A stretch of 27,326 nt of DNA from RGIG9151 sp963635575 (GCA_963635575.1 CAVHFU010000016.1:1-27326), one strand, 5' to 3'; counted from the stretch's first letter, positions 16,752 to 25,742 are shown. Made by a program: numbers and translations. The notes: generated by a model from the sequence alone, not told the origin.

Positions 16752-18479
16752 ATGTCAAGTTATTTAGAACAAGCACAAGAATGGTTAAACTATCCTAACT
16801 TGGATGAAAACATACGTAAAGAGATTTCATCAGCATTAAATGATGAAGAAAAATTAAAAGAGTTCTTTTATGAACCCTTATACTTTGGAACAGCAGGTCT
16901 TAGAGGCATCATGAGAGCAGGAACAAACGGAATGAACGTTCATACAGTTGCACACGCCACCCAAGGTCTCGCCGATACAATTATTGAAGAAAATGCTCAA
17001 TCTCGCGGAGTGGCTGTTTCATATGATAGCAGAAATAATTCCAGACTTTTTGCCGAAAAAACTGCTAGCGTACTAGCGGCTAATGGAATTAAAGTATACA
17101 TGTTTAATGAACTTCACCCTGTACCAGCTTTGTCGTTTGCCACAAGACATTTTAAATGTATCGCAGGTGTAATGATTACCGCATCCCACAATCCTAAAGA
17201 ATATAACGGATATAAAGTTTATTGGGAAGACGGGGCACAAGTCCCACCGGAACACGCAAAAAAGATATATGACACAATGAAAAAACTAGATATCTTTGAT
17301 GATATAAAATCGACTGATTTCTCTTCCGCAGTATCAGATGGGGAAATCGAAATGATTGGTGAAGAATTCGATAAGATTTTCTTAAGTGAAATCTTAAAAA
17401 CGCAAATCAAGAAAGATGCTATTAGAAATATAAGCGATAATTTTAAAATCGTATATACTCCTCTTCACGGAAGCGGATATAGACTTGTACCTGAAATATT
17501 AAAAATGGCTGGTGCAAAACCGGAAAACATCTTAACAGTGCCTGAGCAAATGATACTAGACGGTAACTTCCCAACAGTAGAAAAACCAAATCCGGAAGTA
17601 AAGTCTTGCTTTAACCTAGGAATAGAAATTGCAAAAAAAGAAAATTGTGACTTAGTTATAGGAACAGACCCGGACGCAGATAGAATGGGAATCGTAGTAA
17701 AAACTCCTAATGGTGAATTTATAACATTATCCGGAAACCAAGTTGGTGCATTAATGGTTGCATATATAATTGAAAATATGAAAAAGAATAACACATTACC
17801 AAATAATGCTTGTGTTGTAAAGAGTATTGTATCTACAGAACTTGTCAGTGAAATATGTAAGAAAAATAATGTAAAATTAATAAATGTATTGACAGGATTC
17901 AAATATATTGGTGAAAAAATAAAAGAGTTTGAACAAACCGGAGAATATACTTATATCTTTGGTTTTGAGGAAAGTTACGGATACCTTAGTGGAACATATG
18001 CCCGTGATAAAGACGCAATATTCGCTTCAATGCTTATTGCAGAAATGGCTGCATATTATAAAGCAAACAATATGAGTCTATATGATGCTCTAATTGCACT
18101 TTATAAAAATTATGGCTGTTTCAAAGACGCAGTAATCTCAATAAAGAAAGAAGGAGTGGCTGCTAAAGAAGAAATGCAAAAAGCCATGTTAAAAATCCGT
18201 GAAAACTTGCCAAAAGAAATAAATAATACAAAAGTGCTAAAAGTAAGAGATTATCAAAATGGATTAATCACAGAACTTTCGACAGGAAGAACCAAACCAA
18301 CGAACTTGCCTACATCTGACGTATTATTCTTCGAAATGGCTGATAACTCAAACTTAGTTATAAGACCTTCAGGCACAGAACCTATTATTAAGCTATACTT
18401 TGGTATACCTGGAAAAAATGAAGATGAAACAAGAGAAAAACTTGAAAAATATAAAGAAGAAATGATAAAACTGCTATAA
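16752..18479 (+). CDS. Alpha-phosphoglucomutase / phosphomannomutase family
   Basis: Interconverts glucose-1-phosphate and glucose-6-phosphate; the family can also act on mannose phosphates. The 575-residue product shows the four-domain alpha-D-phosphohexomutase pattern: FGTAGLRGIM at the N terminus, active-site phosphoserine loop MITASHNPKEYNGYK, metal-binding GTDPDADRMG, sugar-binding GFEESYGYL and phosphate-binding RPSGTEPIIKLY. Length and layout resemble the PgcA-type enzyme of Bacillus subtilis (about 580 aa). AAAGGAGG precedes the ATG. Divergence from the GH15 gene suggests joint use in storage-glucan breakdown or UDP-glucose supply. Confidence 0.94.
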   Translation: MSSYLEQAQEWLNYPNLDENIRKEISSALNDEEKLKEFFYEPLYFGTAGLRGIMRAGTNGMNVHTVAHATQGLADTIIEENAQSRGVAVSYDSRNNSRLFAEKTASVLAANGIKVYMFNELHPVPALSFATRHFKCIAGVMITASHNPKEYNGYKVYWEDGAQVPPEHAKKIYDTMKKLDIFDDIKSTDFSSAVSDGEIEMIGEEFDKIFLSEILKTQIKKDAIRNISDNFKIVYTPLHGSGYRLVPEILKMAGAKPENILTVPEQMILDGNFPTVEKPNPEVKSCFNLGIEIAKKENCDLVIGTDPDADRMGIVVKTPNGEFITLSGNQVGALMVAYIIENMKKNNTLPNNACVVKSIVSTELVSEICKKNNVKLINVLTGFKYIGEKIKEFEQTGEYTYIFGFEESYGYLSGTYARDKDAIFASMLIAEMAAYYKANNMSLYDALIALYKNYGCFKDAVISIKKEGVAAKEEMQKAMLKIRENLPKEINNTKVLKVRDYQNGLITELSTGRTKPTNLPTSDVLFFEMADNSNLVIRPSGTEPIIKLYFGIPGKNEDETREKLEKYKEEMIKLL

Positions 18480-18496
18480 TAGCAGTTTTATTTTTT
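18467..18496 (+). terminator. Intrinsic terminator of the phosphoglucomutase gene
   Basis: Stem AAAACTGCTA / TAGCAGTTTT with the stop codon in the loop, then TATTTTTT. Confidence 0.85.
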
Positions 18497-18528
18497 AAAA
18501 AAAGATTGTCGCACAGGGTCGACAATCT
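18495..18528 (-). terminator. Intrinsic terminator of the nadE operon
   Basis: On the minus strand a 9-bp stem AGATTGTCG / CGACAATCT is followed by T7, 12 bp beyond the nadE stop codon. It lies back to back with the convergent terminator. Confidence 0.85.
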
Positions 18529-18539
18529 CTAGTTCTCAA

Positions 18540-19286
18540 TTAAAATAAATCTTTATCGTAGTCATATTTAAAACTTGGCATAAGTTCTAGCTTAAATTTA
18601 TTTCTTTCATGCATTTCATCTATTTTATTTTTTATATTTGGATCTTTGCATATTCCTGTACGGATGTATCTATCTAGTACTTCATATGTAAATCCCAAAT
18701 TTTCTTCATCTGTTTTTCCACATAGTCCATCAATCGGGGTCTTATTTACAAGCTCATTTGGTAAGTTTAACACTCGTCCTATTTGTTTTAACTCAGTAAC
18801 AGTAAAATCAGAAATAGGGCTAAAATCACCGGCAGCATCGCCGTATCTAGTGGAGTATCCAACCCAGTCTTCAGACATATTGCAAGTATTAGCAACCCTT
18901 CCGTTATTACTTTGGCCCACAGCATACAATGTAGTCATTCTTACTCGGGGTTGTATATTTGTCTTAGTTTGTATACTAGTTTCAAATCCACCAGGCATAT
19001 TGCCTAAAATACCGTTTACCGCATCTTTAATATTTATAGTATAGCTTTTGATACCTAAATGATTTACCAAAAGCTTTGCGCAATCTATATCGCTTTGCTC
19101 CCCACAAGGCATTAAAACACCAATAACTCTATCTTTTCCTAAAGCCTCAACACATAAAGCTGCAACTATCGAGCTGTCTTTTCCCCCAGAAATTCCAACA
19201 ATCGCATTACAATCTTTTCCGTTCTTCTCAAAGAAGTCTCTTATCCATTTTACTGTCTTATTTTTAGCATCAACTGCATTAAACAT
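18540..19286 (-). CDS. nadE: NAD(+) synthase, ammonia-dependent type
   Basis: Final step of NAD biosynthesis, amidation of nicotinate adenine dinucleotide. The 248-residue product has the ATP-pyrophosphatase P-loop SGGKDSS (33-39), NIQPRVRMTTLY, NMSEDWVGYSTRYGDAAGDFSPI, and KTDEENLGFTYEVLD, all diagnostic of NadE. There is no N-terminal nitrilase/glutaminase domain, so it should use free ammonia. ATG at 19286 with GGAGG 8 nt upstream. It is the last gene of a glycosyltransferase-HAD-nadE unit with a 15-bp gap to the HAD gene. Confidence 0.94.
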   Translation of the reverse strand: MFNAVDAKNKTVKWIRDFFEKNGKDCNAIVGISGGKDSSIVAALCVEALGKDRVIGVLMPCGEQSDIDCAKLLVNHLGIKSYTINIKDAVNGILGNMPGGFETSIQTKTNIQPRVRMTTLYAVGQSNNGRVANTCNMSEDWVGYSTRYGDAAGDFSPISDFTVTELKQIGRVLNLPNELVNKTPIDGLCGKTDEENLGFTYEVLDRYIRTGICKDPNIKNKIDEMHERNKFKLELMPSFKYDYDKDLF

Positions 19287-19301
19287 TACTACTACCTCCG
19301 A

Positions 19302-20003
19302 CTACAAAAGTTTTTCTACTAATTCGCTAACAGATGCAACCTCGTTTGGACATTCCTCAAGCAATTCTTCTACCAAATCTTCCATACAATATCCGTTAAA
19401 TTCTTCTATCATAGCAATATCATTATATCCATTGCCAATGGTATAAATATTATCACTTTCAATTCCTATTTTTCGTGCCAAAATCTCTATTGCCTTTTCT
19501 TTATCAGTACTAGAAGAAATAACCTCAACCATATTCATATCATCAAATATCATTGTATATGCATTGACAAATTGTCCATAGCAATTATTTATATCCTGTG
19601 TAACTTTTTCGGCATATTTTAGATCCCTTATGGCAATCGAAATCTTTGTAACTTCTGATGTTACATTACATTTTGCCTTCCACGTACTACAAAGTGTATA
19701 TTTAAGTTTTTCTGAATCCAACTTTTTAACTATGCTTTTAACAGTATCATGGTCAATATGGCAAGTATGTATTAGCTTTCTGTCCTTATCTACAATTACA
19801 CTACCATGGTCAAGCAATAAATAATCATACTCAATACCGTTATTTTCAATAACTTTTATAAAGTTTTCATAGTTATTTCCTGTTGCAAAAGCAAAAATAT
19901 TTCCTTCTTCTCTAAATTGCTTTATATCATAGATATTCTTTTTCATATCCGTCTTATTTACAAAAAACGTACCATCATAATCGCTAACAAGTAGCTTTCT
20001 CAT
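19302..20003 (-). CDS. HAD superfamily hydrolase, Cof/type IIB-like
   Basis: A 233-residue phosphatase-fold protein. HAD motif I is DYDGT (8-12), motif II FATGN, the motif III lysine lies in DKEKAIEILARKIGI, and motif IV is IGNGYNDIAM. The inserted cap between motifs II and III is of the Cof (C2) type. Such enzymes dephosphorylate sugar phosphates, FMN or similar small substrates; the substrate cannot be told here. It begins with ATG at 20003, with only a weak purine-rich ribosome site (AAAGGGTG, 12 nt away), and lies 34 bp after the glycosyltransferase gene and 15 bp before nadE. Confidence 0.85.
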   Translation of the reverse strand: MRKLLVSDYDGTFFVNKTDMKKNIYDIKQFREEGNIFAFATGNNYENFIKVIENNGIEYDYLLLDHGSVIVDKDRKLIHTCHIDHDTVKSIVKKLDSEKLKYTLCSTWKAKCNVTSEVTKISIAIRDLKYAEKVTQDINNCYGQFVNAYTMIFDDMNMVEVISSSTDKEKAIEILARKIGIESDNIYTIGNGYNDIAMIEEFNGYCMEDLVEELLEECPNEVASVSELVEKLL

Positions 20004-20037
20004 AAATATTCTACACCCTTTAATTAGTCTTTATTTG

Positions 20038-21123
20038 TTAAAACTGAGTTTTTAATATCTCTTTATACATTTCTTCATAAGGCTTTGACATCTTGTGACG
20101 TATATCTACCGGCATATATTCTCTAATTTCCTTTATTATTTTACATATATTTATAGCCTCAACATAGTCTCCATCAACAATCTTCTTAATCAAAATCATA
20201 AGTGATTTTTGGCAAGCCGGAACTTTTAGAGTATAACTTAACTTAAAGAACCATCTCATCTCTCCAAGAAGCTCTATCTTTTCTTCATTATTTAACTTAC
20301 CAGAATCAATAAATCTGTATAGTAAATAAGTCATATTTCTAGCATATAAAAATCTGTAAAATTGAACTTGGTTCTTTTCCACAAACTTTTCATATGTCTT
20401 TTTATATGCAATGTTCATACCCTTGAAGAATTCCATAGAACAGTTCCAAGAAACCGAAGCTGTTTTATAAGAAGTATTTCTTTGTCTGTAATAATAAATT
20501 ATGTCTTTTATGTAATAAACGTTTTTAGCACTTAAAAATGCAGACATCGAAAAATATGTATCTTCTCCCGGAACATCCTCTAAACATCTTATTTTATTTT
20601 CTTCAATAAATTCTCTATTAAATATTTTATTACACATAGAAGAATTCATTACATAAAACGAATTATCATAATCATTTATATCCAATTTAAAATTGCTAAA
20701 TCTCTCTGTATCAAAAACAGGCTTTTCCCAAGGCGTCCCATCCTCAGAAGCATATTGCCAATTAGAAATTATAAAATCTGCATTTTTCTCTTCTATGGCA
20801 TTATACATAACGTCAAACGCCTTTTCATCAAAGAAATCGTCTGCATCTGAAAACATCAAATACTTTCCTTCGGCTAGATTTATACCAACATTTCTAGGCT
20901 TACCACCAGAACCACTATTAGTAGTCAGCTTCTCTAATAAAATATTATCATATTTATCTTTGTACGATTTTGCTATCTCATAGCTTTTATCTTTTGAATT
21001 ATCATCAATCAAAATCAATTGTATATTTTCAAAACCAATTGTCTGATTAATAACGTGGTCTATACAATTTGCCAAATACTTTTCATCGTTGTAAATCGGA
21101 ATTATCACACTAATTTTAAACAT
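20038..21123 (-). CDS. Family 2 glycosyltransferase
   Basis: A 361-residue GT-A protein. The N terminus reads ISVIIPIYNDEKYLANCI, followed by ILIDDNSKDKS (nucleotide-sugar Asp pair at 40-41), KPRNVGINLAEGKY, and the DxD-type metal site SDADDFF (93-96). The C-terminal half (about 220-361) is helical and resembles bacterial wall or teichoic-acid-type GT2 proteins (e.g. the TagF/EpsJ-like group) but is not diagnostic. No membrane segment is obvious. Donor and acceptor are unknown. The ATG at 21123 has GAGGAGG 12 nt upstream, a rather long spacing. First gene of the unit with the HAD gene and nadE, behind a near-consensus promoter. No other polysaccharide genes are adjacent. Confidence 0.88.
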   Translation of the reverse strand: MFKISVIIPIYNDEKYLANCIDHVINQTIGFENIQLILIDDNSKDKSYEIAKSYKDKYDNILLEKLTTNSGSGGKPRNVGINLAEGKYLMFSDADDFFDEKAFDVMYNAIEEKNADFIISNWQYASEDGTPWEKPVFDTERFSNFKLDINDYDNSFYVMNSSMCNKIFNREFIEENKIRCLEDVPGEDTYFSMSAFLSAKNVYYIKDIIYYYRQRNTSYKTASVSWNCSMEFFKGMNIAYKKTYEKFVEKNQVQFYRFLYARNMTYLLYRFIDSGKLNNEEKIELLGEMRWFFKLSYTLKVPACQKSLMILIKKIVDGDYVEAINICKIIKEIREYMPVDIRHKMSKPYEEMYKEILKTQF

Positions 21124-21168
21124 ATCGTGACATTACCTCCTCAAAAAATAATTATACCAACCATAGAT

Positions 21169-21197
21169 ATTATACAATATTTTGAAAATAAAATCAA
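21169..21197 (-). promoter_or_regulatory. Sigma-A promoter of the GT2-HAD-nadE unit
   Basis: Minus strand TTGATT (21192-21197), 17-bp spacer, consensus TATAAT (21169-21174). Confidence 0.75.
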
Positions 21198-21212
21198 CTT
21201 TTGACATATATC

Positions 21213-21244
21213 AAAAACAGAATGGCGAAAACCATTCTGTTTTT
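21213..21244 (-). terminator. Intrinsic terminator of lysS-glyQS
   Basis: Stem ACAGAATGG / CCATTCTGT with a six-base loop and a T5 run on the minus strand, just past the glyQS stop codon at 21248. Confidence 0.88.
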
Positions 21245-21247
21245 ACA

Positions 21248-22642
21248 TTAAAACTTAATTTTGCTACTTATATATTCTTCTAACTCATCAATTGGGATTC
21301 TAACTTGCTCCATAGAATCTCTGTCTCTTACTGTAACGCACTTATCATTTTCAGACTCAAAATCATAAGTAATACAGAACGGAGTTCCTATTTCGTCTTC
21401 CCTTCTATATCTCTTACCGATACTTCCAGCTTCATCATATTCGCACATAAACTTAGAAGATAATTCTTCATAAAGCTTAGTAGCAGGTTCAGAAAGCTTC
21501 TTAGATAATGGCAAGATTGCTGCCTTAATAGGTGCTAGGGCAGGATGTAAATGAAGCACTGTTCTTACATCTCCTTCAGCAATTTCTTGTTCTTCATATG
21601 CATTGCATAAGAACATCAAGAATAATCTATCAACGCCAACGGCTGGTTCAACACAATAAGGAACATATTTCTCGTTGGTCTCTTGATCTAAGTAAGTCAA
21701 ATCTTCCTTAGAAGCTTCCATATGACGAGACAAGTCATAATCTGTTCTGTCAGCAATACCCCATAATTCTCCCCAACCAAATGGGAATAAGTATTCAATA
21801 TCAGTTGTTCCCTTGCTATAGAAAGAAAGCTCCTCTTTTGAATGTTCTCTCATTCTTAAGTTTTCTTCTTTTGCACCTAATGAAATTAACCAATTTTTAC
21901 AATAATCTTTCCAATATGAATACCATTCTAAATCAGTTCCCGGCTTACAGAAAAATTCAAGTTCCATTTGTTCAAATTCACGAGTTCTAAAAATAAAATT
22001 ACCAGGTGTAATTTCATTTCTGAATGAACGACCCATTTGTCCAATTCCCATAGGCATCTTTCTTCTTGAACTCCTTAAAACATTCTTAAAGTTAACAAAC
22101 ATACCTTGTGCAGTTTCAGGTCTTAAATAAACCTCTGACTTAGCATCTTCTGTTACTCCCATAAATGTTTTAAACATTAAGTTAAACTTTCTTATATCTG
22201 TAAAATCAGTCTTACCACAGTCTGGGCAAGGAATCTTATTATCATTAATAAATTGTACTAATTGTTCATTAGTCCAACCATCCAACCCCGAAACAGGATT
22301 TCCGTTTTTAAATGCCCATTCCTCAATAAGTTTATCGGCTCTATGTCTTGTTTTACAAGCTTTGCAATCAATTAAAGGATCACTAAATCCACCAACATGT
22401 CCTGTTGTTACCCAAACTTGAGGGTTCATAATAATTGCTGCATCAATTCCAACATTATATTTAGATTCACGAATAAACTTTTGCCACCAAGCATCCTTTA
22501 TATTTTTCTTTAGTTCGCTTCCTAAAGGACCATAATCCCAAGAATTAGCAAGTCCACCGTAAATCTCAGACCCTGGGAAAACAAATCCTCTGTTTTTAGC
22601 TAAAGCTACCAATTTATCCATAGTCAATTCTGGCATTGTCAT
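21248..22642 (-). CDS. glyQS: Glycyl-tRNA synthetase, single-chain dimeric type
   Basis: Charges tRNA-Gly. The 464-residue product is the eukaryote/archaea-like class II enzyme, not the GlyQ+GlyS tetramer. It has SEIYGGLANSWDYGPLG near the N terminus, paired CxxC zinc-like motifs (CKACKTRH, CPDCG), motif 2 GRSFRNEITPGNFIFRTREF, motif 3 in EPAVGVDRLFLMFLC, and a C-terminal anticodon-binding domain. Two starts are possible: ATG 22642 (AAAGGA 4-5 nt upstream) or ATG 22636. It follows lysS by 25 bp and no T-box leader lies between, so both are transcribed from the lysS promoter. Confidence 0.96.
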   Translation of the reverse strand: MTMPELTMDKLVALAKNRGFVFPGSEIYGGLANSWDYGPLGSELKKNIKDAWWQKFIRESKYNVGIDAAIIMNPQVWVTTGHVGGFSDPLIDCKACKTRHRADKLIEEWAFKNGNPVSGLDGWTNEQLVQFINDNKIPCPDCGKTDFTDIRKFNLMFKTFMGVTEDAKSEVYLRPETAQGMFVNFKNVLRSSRRKMPMGIGQMGRSFRNEITPGNFIFRTREFEQMELEFFCKPGTDLEWYSYWKDYCKNWLISLGAKEENLRMREHSKEELSFYSKGTTDIEYLFPFGWGELWGIADRTDYDLSRHMEASKEDLTYLDQETNEKYVPYCVEPAVGVDRLFLMFLCNAYEEQEIAEGDVRTVLHLHPALAPIKAAILPLSKKLSEPATKLYEELSSKFMCEYDEAGSIGKRYRREDEIGTPFCITYDFESENDKCVTVRDRDSMEQVRIPIDELEEYISSKIKF

Positions 22643-22667
22643 AACTTCCTTTCAGTTATAATTTATA

Positions 22668-24131
22668 CTAATCATCTAATGGACGCATTAATGGGAACAA
22701 TATGCAGTCCTTAATATTTTCTTGTTCCAAGAACAATTGAAGAAGTCTGTCAATTCCCATTCCCCAACCAGAAATAGGTGGCATACCATATTCCATAGCA
22801 AGTAAATAATCTTCTTCCTTAACCATGGCTTCATCATCACCATTGGCCCTACTTTGTGCTTGAATTTCAAGTCTCTTTCTTTGTTCAATAGGGTCAACCA
22901 ACTCAGAATAGGCATTAACAATTTCAACACCATTAACAACAAGTTGGAATCTATCTGTAATTTCAGGATTATCATCATTTGCACGAGCCAATGGCGATAA
23001 TTCTGTCGGATGACTTGTTAAGAATGTAGGGTTTATAATCTTAGGACGGCTAACTTTCTTATATAATTGATCAATAAGGTTTCCTAAACCTAATTCTTCT
23101 AAATTATCTACTTCCAGTACAATTCCCTTAGCCTTAATTTCTTTTCTTAAATCATCAGCAGTTTTAAAGTTATCAATATCAATTCCACAGTCACGTAAGA
23201 TAGCATCCTTAAATGATACTTCTTCCCATTCCTTAGAAAAATCAATTTCAGTTCCGTTAATTGAAATTGTAAGTGTTCCGAAAACTTCTTGAAGAATATA
23301 TGTAAACATTTCCTTCATTAGTTTCATATTATCTCTATAATTCCAATAAGCCGAATATCCTTCTATCATAGTAAAATCTTGAAGGTGAGTTTTATCAATT
23401 CCTTCATTTCTAAAACATCTTGCAATTTCAAAAACATTATTAAATCCACCAACAACAAGTCTCTTTAAATATGTTTCAGGAGCAATCCTTAAATACATAT
23501 CAATATCTAATGCATTGTGATGTGTAACAAACGGCCTAGCCAAAGCACCTGATGCTTTATTTAAAAGTATAGGAGTTTCAACTTCCAAAAATCCCTTATT
23601 AGTTAAAAATGCTCTAATTGCATTTAACATTTTTGTTCTTAAAATAAATCTTTTCTTTGTATCGTTATTCATAATTAAATCTAAATAACGTTGTCTGTAA
23701 CAAGCCTCTATATCTACTAATCCGTGCCATTTTTCAGGCAATGGACGTAAGCATTTACCTAAGAAAGTATATTCACTAACTCTTATTGTCTTTTCACCGG
23801 TTTGTGTAGTAAATACTTCACCTTCCGCCCCGATAAAATCTCCAATATCTATATTTTCAAAGAAAAACTTATACTTTTCTTCGCCCAAAACATCTTTTTT
23901 AAGCGCAAGTTGTGTTCTTCCTTCTAAATCAGAAATGTGCACAAAAGCAAGTTTACCCATTTTTCTGATGGAGAGTATTCTTCCGGCAACTTTAACTCCT
24001 GTAACCCCGTCTTCTAAATTAATAACATCTTTTAATTCATGTGTTTTTTCATATCTCTCAGGATATGCCTTAACTGTTTTAGCTAAGTTTTCAAGTTTTG
24101 CTTTTCTAAATTCAACCTGTTCATTATCCAT
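22668..24131 (-). CDS. lysS: Lysyl-tRNA synthetase, class II
   Basis: Charges tRNA-Lys. The 487-residue product has an N-terminal OB-fold anticodon-binding domain (VAGRILSIRKMGKLAFVHI), then the class II catalytic core: YRQRYLDLIMN, motif 2 FRNEGIDKTHLQDFTMIE, and motif 3 GWGMGIDRLLQLF. The ATG at 24131 has AAGGAG 9 nt upstream; the open frame extends farther but into the promoter. Promoter TTGACG-17-TAGAAT lies just upstream. It heads the lysS-glyQS operon. Confidence 0.97.
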   Translation of the reverse strand: MDNEQVEFRKAKLENLAKTVKAYPERYEKTHELKDVINLEDGVTGVKVAGRILSIRKMGKLAFVHISDLEGRTQLALKKDVLGEEKYKFFFENIDIGDFIGAEGEVFTTQTGEKTIRVSEYTFLGKCLRPLPEKWHGLVDIEACYRQRYLDLIMNNDTKKRFILRTKMLNAIRAFLTNKGFLEVETPILLNKASGALARPFVTHHNALDIDMYLRIAPETYLKRLVVGGFNNVFEIARCFRNEGIDKTHLQDFTMIEGYSAYWNYRDNMKLMKEMFTYILQEVFGTLTISINGTEIDFSKEWEEVSFKDAILRDCGIDIDNFKTADDLRKEIKAKGIVLEVDNLEELGLGNLIDQLYKKVSRPKIINPTFLTSHPTELSPLARANDDNPEITDRFQLVVNGVEIVNAYSELVDPIEQRKRLEIQAQSRANGDDEAMVKEEDYLLAMEYGMPPISGWGMGIDRLLQLFLEQENIKDCILFPLMRPLDD

Positions 24132-24166
24132 AATATAACTCTCCTTCCAATTTAAAGTCCTTAGAC

Positions 24167-24195
24167 ATTCTATCACAAAAGACAAAATGCGTCAA
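24167..24195 (-). promoter_or_regulatory. Sigma-A promoter of lysS-glyQS
   Basis: Minus strand TTGACG (24190-24195), 17-bp spacer, TAGAAT (24167-24172). No T-box leader fits in the short 5' untranslated region. Confidence 0.7.
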
Positions 24196-24211
24196 ATATA
24201 ATAGTAACGAT

Positions 24212-24320
24212 ATTGACCATTAGGGACGGTTCTTTTTGGTCAACAAAATTAAGACGTGTAATTGGCTTAGAAAGCTAATTATACGTCTTATTCCTTTTAG
24301 ACCTGTCCCCAATGGTCAGT
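24212..24320. repeat. REP/MITE-like long palindrome between lysS and the DGR reverse transcriptase
   Basis: Outer arms ATTGACCATTAGGGAC (24212-24227) and GTCCCCAATGGTCAGT (24305-24320) pair with two mismatches. Then GGACGGTTCT pairs with AGACCTGTCC, and the centre AAGACGTGTAATTGGCTT / AGCTAATTATACGTCTT pairs with one bulge. Nearly the whole 109 bp can form one hairpin. It contains the RT stop codon. It resembles palindromes mobilised in trans by REP-associated transposases; that parallel is from memory. Confidence 0.7.
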
Positions 24321-25338
24321 ATTTAATTAAAATAAATCTCTCTATCATTTTCTCATATAGCCTATATGACTTACAATGCTTTAAATAGCCACGTATTGAA
24401 GGTATCTTCCTAGTTATCTCCTCTAGTGTAATTTCATCATTAGAGTACATACTTTGAAGTTTTCTAAACCACCTTTTTAATCTCGTTTTATTTTTATTCT
24501 TTAATAAAATTTTATCATTAAATAATTTATACCCACAAAAATTAACTCCATCCTCATTCTTAAAATATGCTGTTTTAGGATTTAGCTTAAGTTTCAAACT
24601 ATCCAAAAATATTTCTATTTTTTCCCTATATAATTTACACTCTTCTTTACTATTTAGTAGAATAACGAAATCGTCCATATATCTTACATAGTATCTAATT
24701 TTTAGTTCTTCCTTAATATATTTATCCAGTCTATTTAAAAATATATTAGCAAAATACTGTGACGTATAATTTCCAATAGGAATTCCCTTTTTTTCGTTAT
24801 TACAAAATATTATCTTTCTAGTAAAACTTAAAAACTCTCTATCCTTTATTCGTTTACAAATAGTACCGTATAATAACTCATGGTCCACACTATAAAAATA
24901 CTTACTCACATCACATTTTAGTATGTAATAATTTAAGTTTTCTAAAGCAATTTTCTTCATATAAAAATGGAGCTTATTAATCGCTTGGTGTACGCCTCTG
25001 CCTTTTATACAAGCATACGAATCTTTAATAAAATCCTTCACAAATATAGGTTTTAAACATTCCTCTACATATAATTGGTGAACTATCCTATCTCGATAAG
25101 GTAATACCTTTATTATCCTTTCTTTAGGCTCGTATATTCTAAACTCCCTAAACTGCCCAAACTCATATGTACCATTTAATAATTCTTTACCTATATTCAT
25201 CAAATTTTCCTCTAAGTTCATTTCAAACCTTATAACCTCATCTCTAAATCTTTTGCCCTTCTTAGCACGTTTATGCGCTGCTAATAAATTAGAAAAAGTT
25301 ATTTTATTTCTCCATATATTATTCTTTCGCCTTGACAT
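24316..25338 (-). CDS. Diversity-generating retroelement reverse transcriptase
   Basis: A 340-residue RT without extra domains, the usual DGR RT size. RT blocks in order: YEPKERIIKVLPYRDRIVHQ (RT1/2, about 69-88), LKCDVSKYFYSVDH (RT3 with catalytic Asp143), IPIGNYTSQYFANIFLNRLD (RT4, about 187-205), and YYVRYMDDFVIL (RT5, YMDD at 220-223). The SQ after GNYT is characteristic of DGR enzymes, where group II intron RTs usually have SP. NPKTAYF and FCGYKLF are RT6/7. The start at 25338 overlaps avd by 20 nt; AGGAGG lies 14 nt upstream, so translation is probably coupled. The stop codon lies inside the palindrome at 24212-24320. TR, VR, avd and an accessory gene are all present upstream. Confidence 0.96.
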   Translation of the reverse strand: MSRRKNNIWRNKITFSNLLAAHKRAKKGKRFRDEVIRFEMNLEENLMNIGKELLNGTYEFGQFREFRIYEPKERIIKVLPYRDRIVHQLYVEECLKPIFVKDFIKDSYACIKGRGVHQAINKLHFYMKKIALENLNYYILKCDVSKYFYSVDHELLYGTICKRIKDREFLSFTRKIIFCNNEKKGIPIGNYTSQYFANIFLNRLDKYIKEELKIRYYVRYMDDFVILLNSKEECKLYREKIEIFLDSLKLKLNPKTAYFKNEDGVNFCGYKLFNDKILLKNKNKTRLKRWFRKLQSMYSNDEITLEEITRKIPSIRGYLKHCKSYRLYEKMIERFILIKY

Positions 25339-25675
25339 TATACCTATACCAACCTCCTACAATTCTGCCTATTTCATTTATTCTTTTTGACCATTCCATA
25401 TAATTACTGCTATTTATATACTTCCTACTATACGAAAACCTCACATAAAACTTATGCATTCCGATTAGAGCATCTAGCTCATTTAATATTTTTAATTTTG
25501 TATTTCTATCAAAATCATGATTTATAAATAGTATATCCTGTAAGGTCTTAAACATATTAGAACGTATCTCTGAAATCAAAGCGAATTTCTCTGACTTTGG
25601 ATATTTTACCAGTAGATTATAAGCATAACTTATTAAATCGCTATACTTTTGATATATTATAAGTTCCTCTTTCAT
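25319..25675 (-). CDS. avd: Avd, DGR accessory variability determinant (four-helix bundle)
   Basis: A 118-residue, strongly basic helical protein of the 23S-rRNA-intervening-sequence/bAvd fold, which in studied DGRs forms a pentamer that binds RT and the TR RNA and is needed for mutagenic cDNA synthesis. Recognisable elements are YPKSEKFALISEIRSNMF, NELDALIGMHKFYVRFSY and SKRINEIGRIVGGWYR. The ATG at 25675 follows GGGAGG with about 8-nt spacing; an ATG at 25705 in the same frame lies before that site. It sits between the TR spacer and the RT gene, overlapping the latter by 20 nt. A terminator-like hairpin ends just upstream of its ribosome site. Confidence 0.93.
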   Translation of the reverse strand: MKEELIIYQKYSDLISYAYNLLVKYPKSEKFALISEIRSNMFKTLQDILFINHDFDRNTKLKILNELDALIGMHKFYVRFSYSRKYINSSNYMEWSKRINEIGRIVGGWYRYNVKAKE

Positions 25676-25689
25676 ATATTTTTCCTCCC

Positions 25690-25742
25690 AAAAATAAAAG
25701 AGCAATATCCCTTTTTCGCTTTCACTACTAACGAGATATTGC
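25690..25742 (-). terminator. Terminator/attenuator-like hairpin between TR spacer and avd
   Basis: Minus strand GCAATATCTC (25742-25733) pairs with GGGATATTGC (25711-25702), 10 bp with one G-T pair around a 21-nt loop, followed by TCTTTTATTTTT and then the avd ribosome site. It could end the TR RNA or limit avd-RT expression. The loop is long, so termination may be partial. Confidence 0.5.

Noticed and set aside
22620..24200. T-box riboswitch expected before aminoacyl-tRNA synthetase genes
   Set aside because: Only 25 bp separate lysS and glyQS, and the lysS leader after the promoter is too short to hold a T-box.
24316..25338. Group II intron or retron reverse transcriptase
   Set aside because: There is no maturase/X domain or intron RNA and no retron msr/msd pattern; the RT4 motif ends SQ and TR/VR are present.
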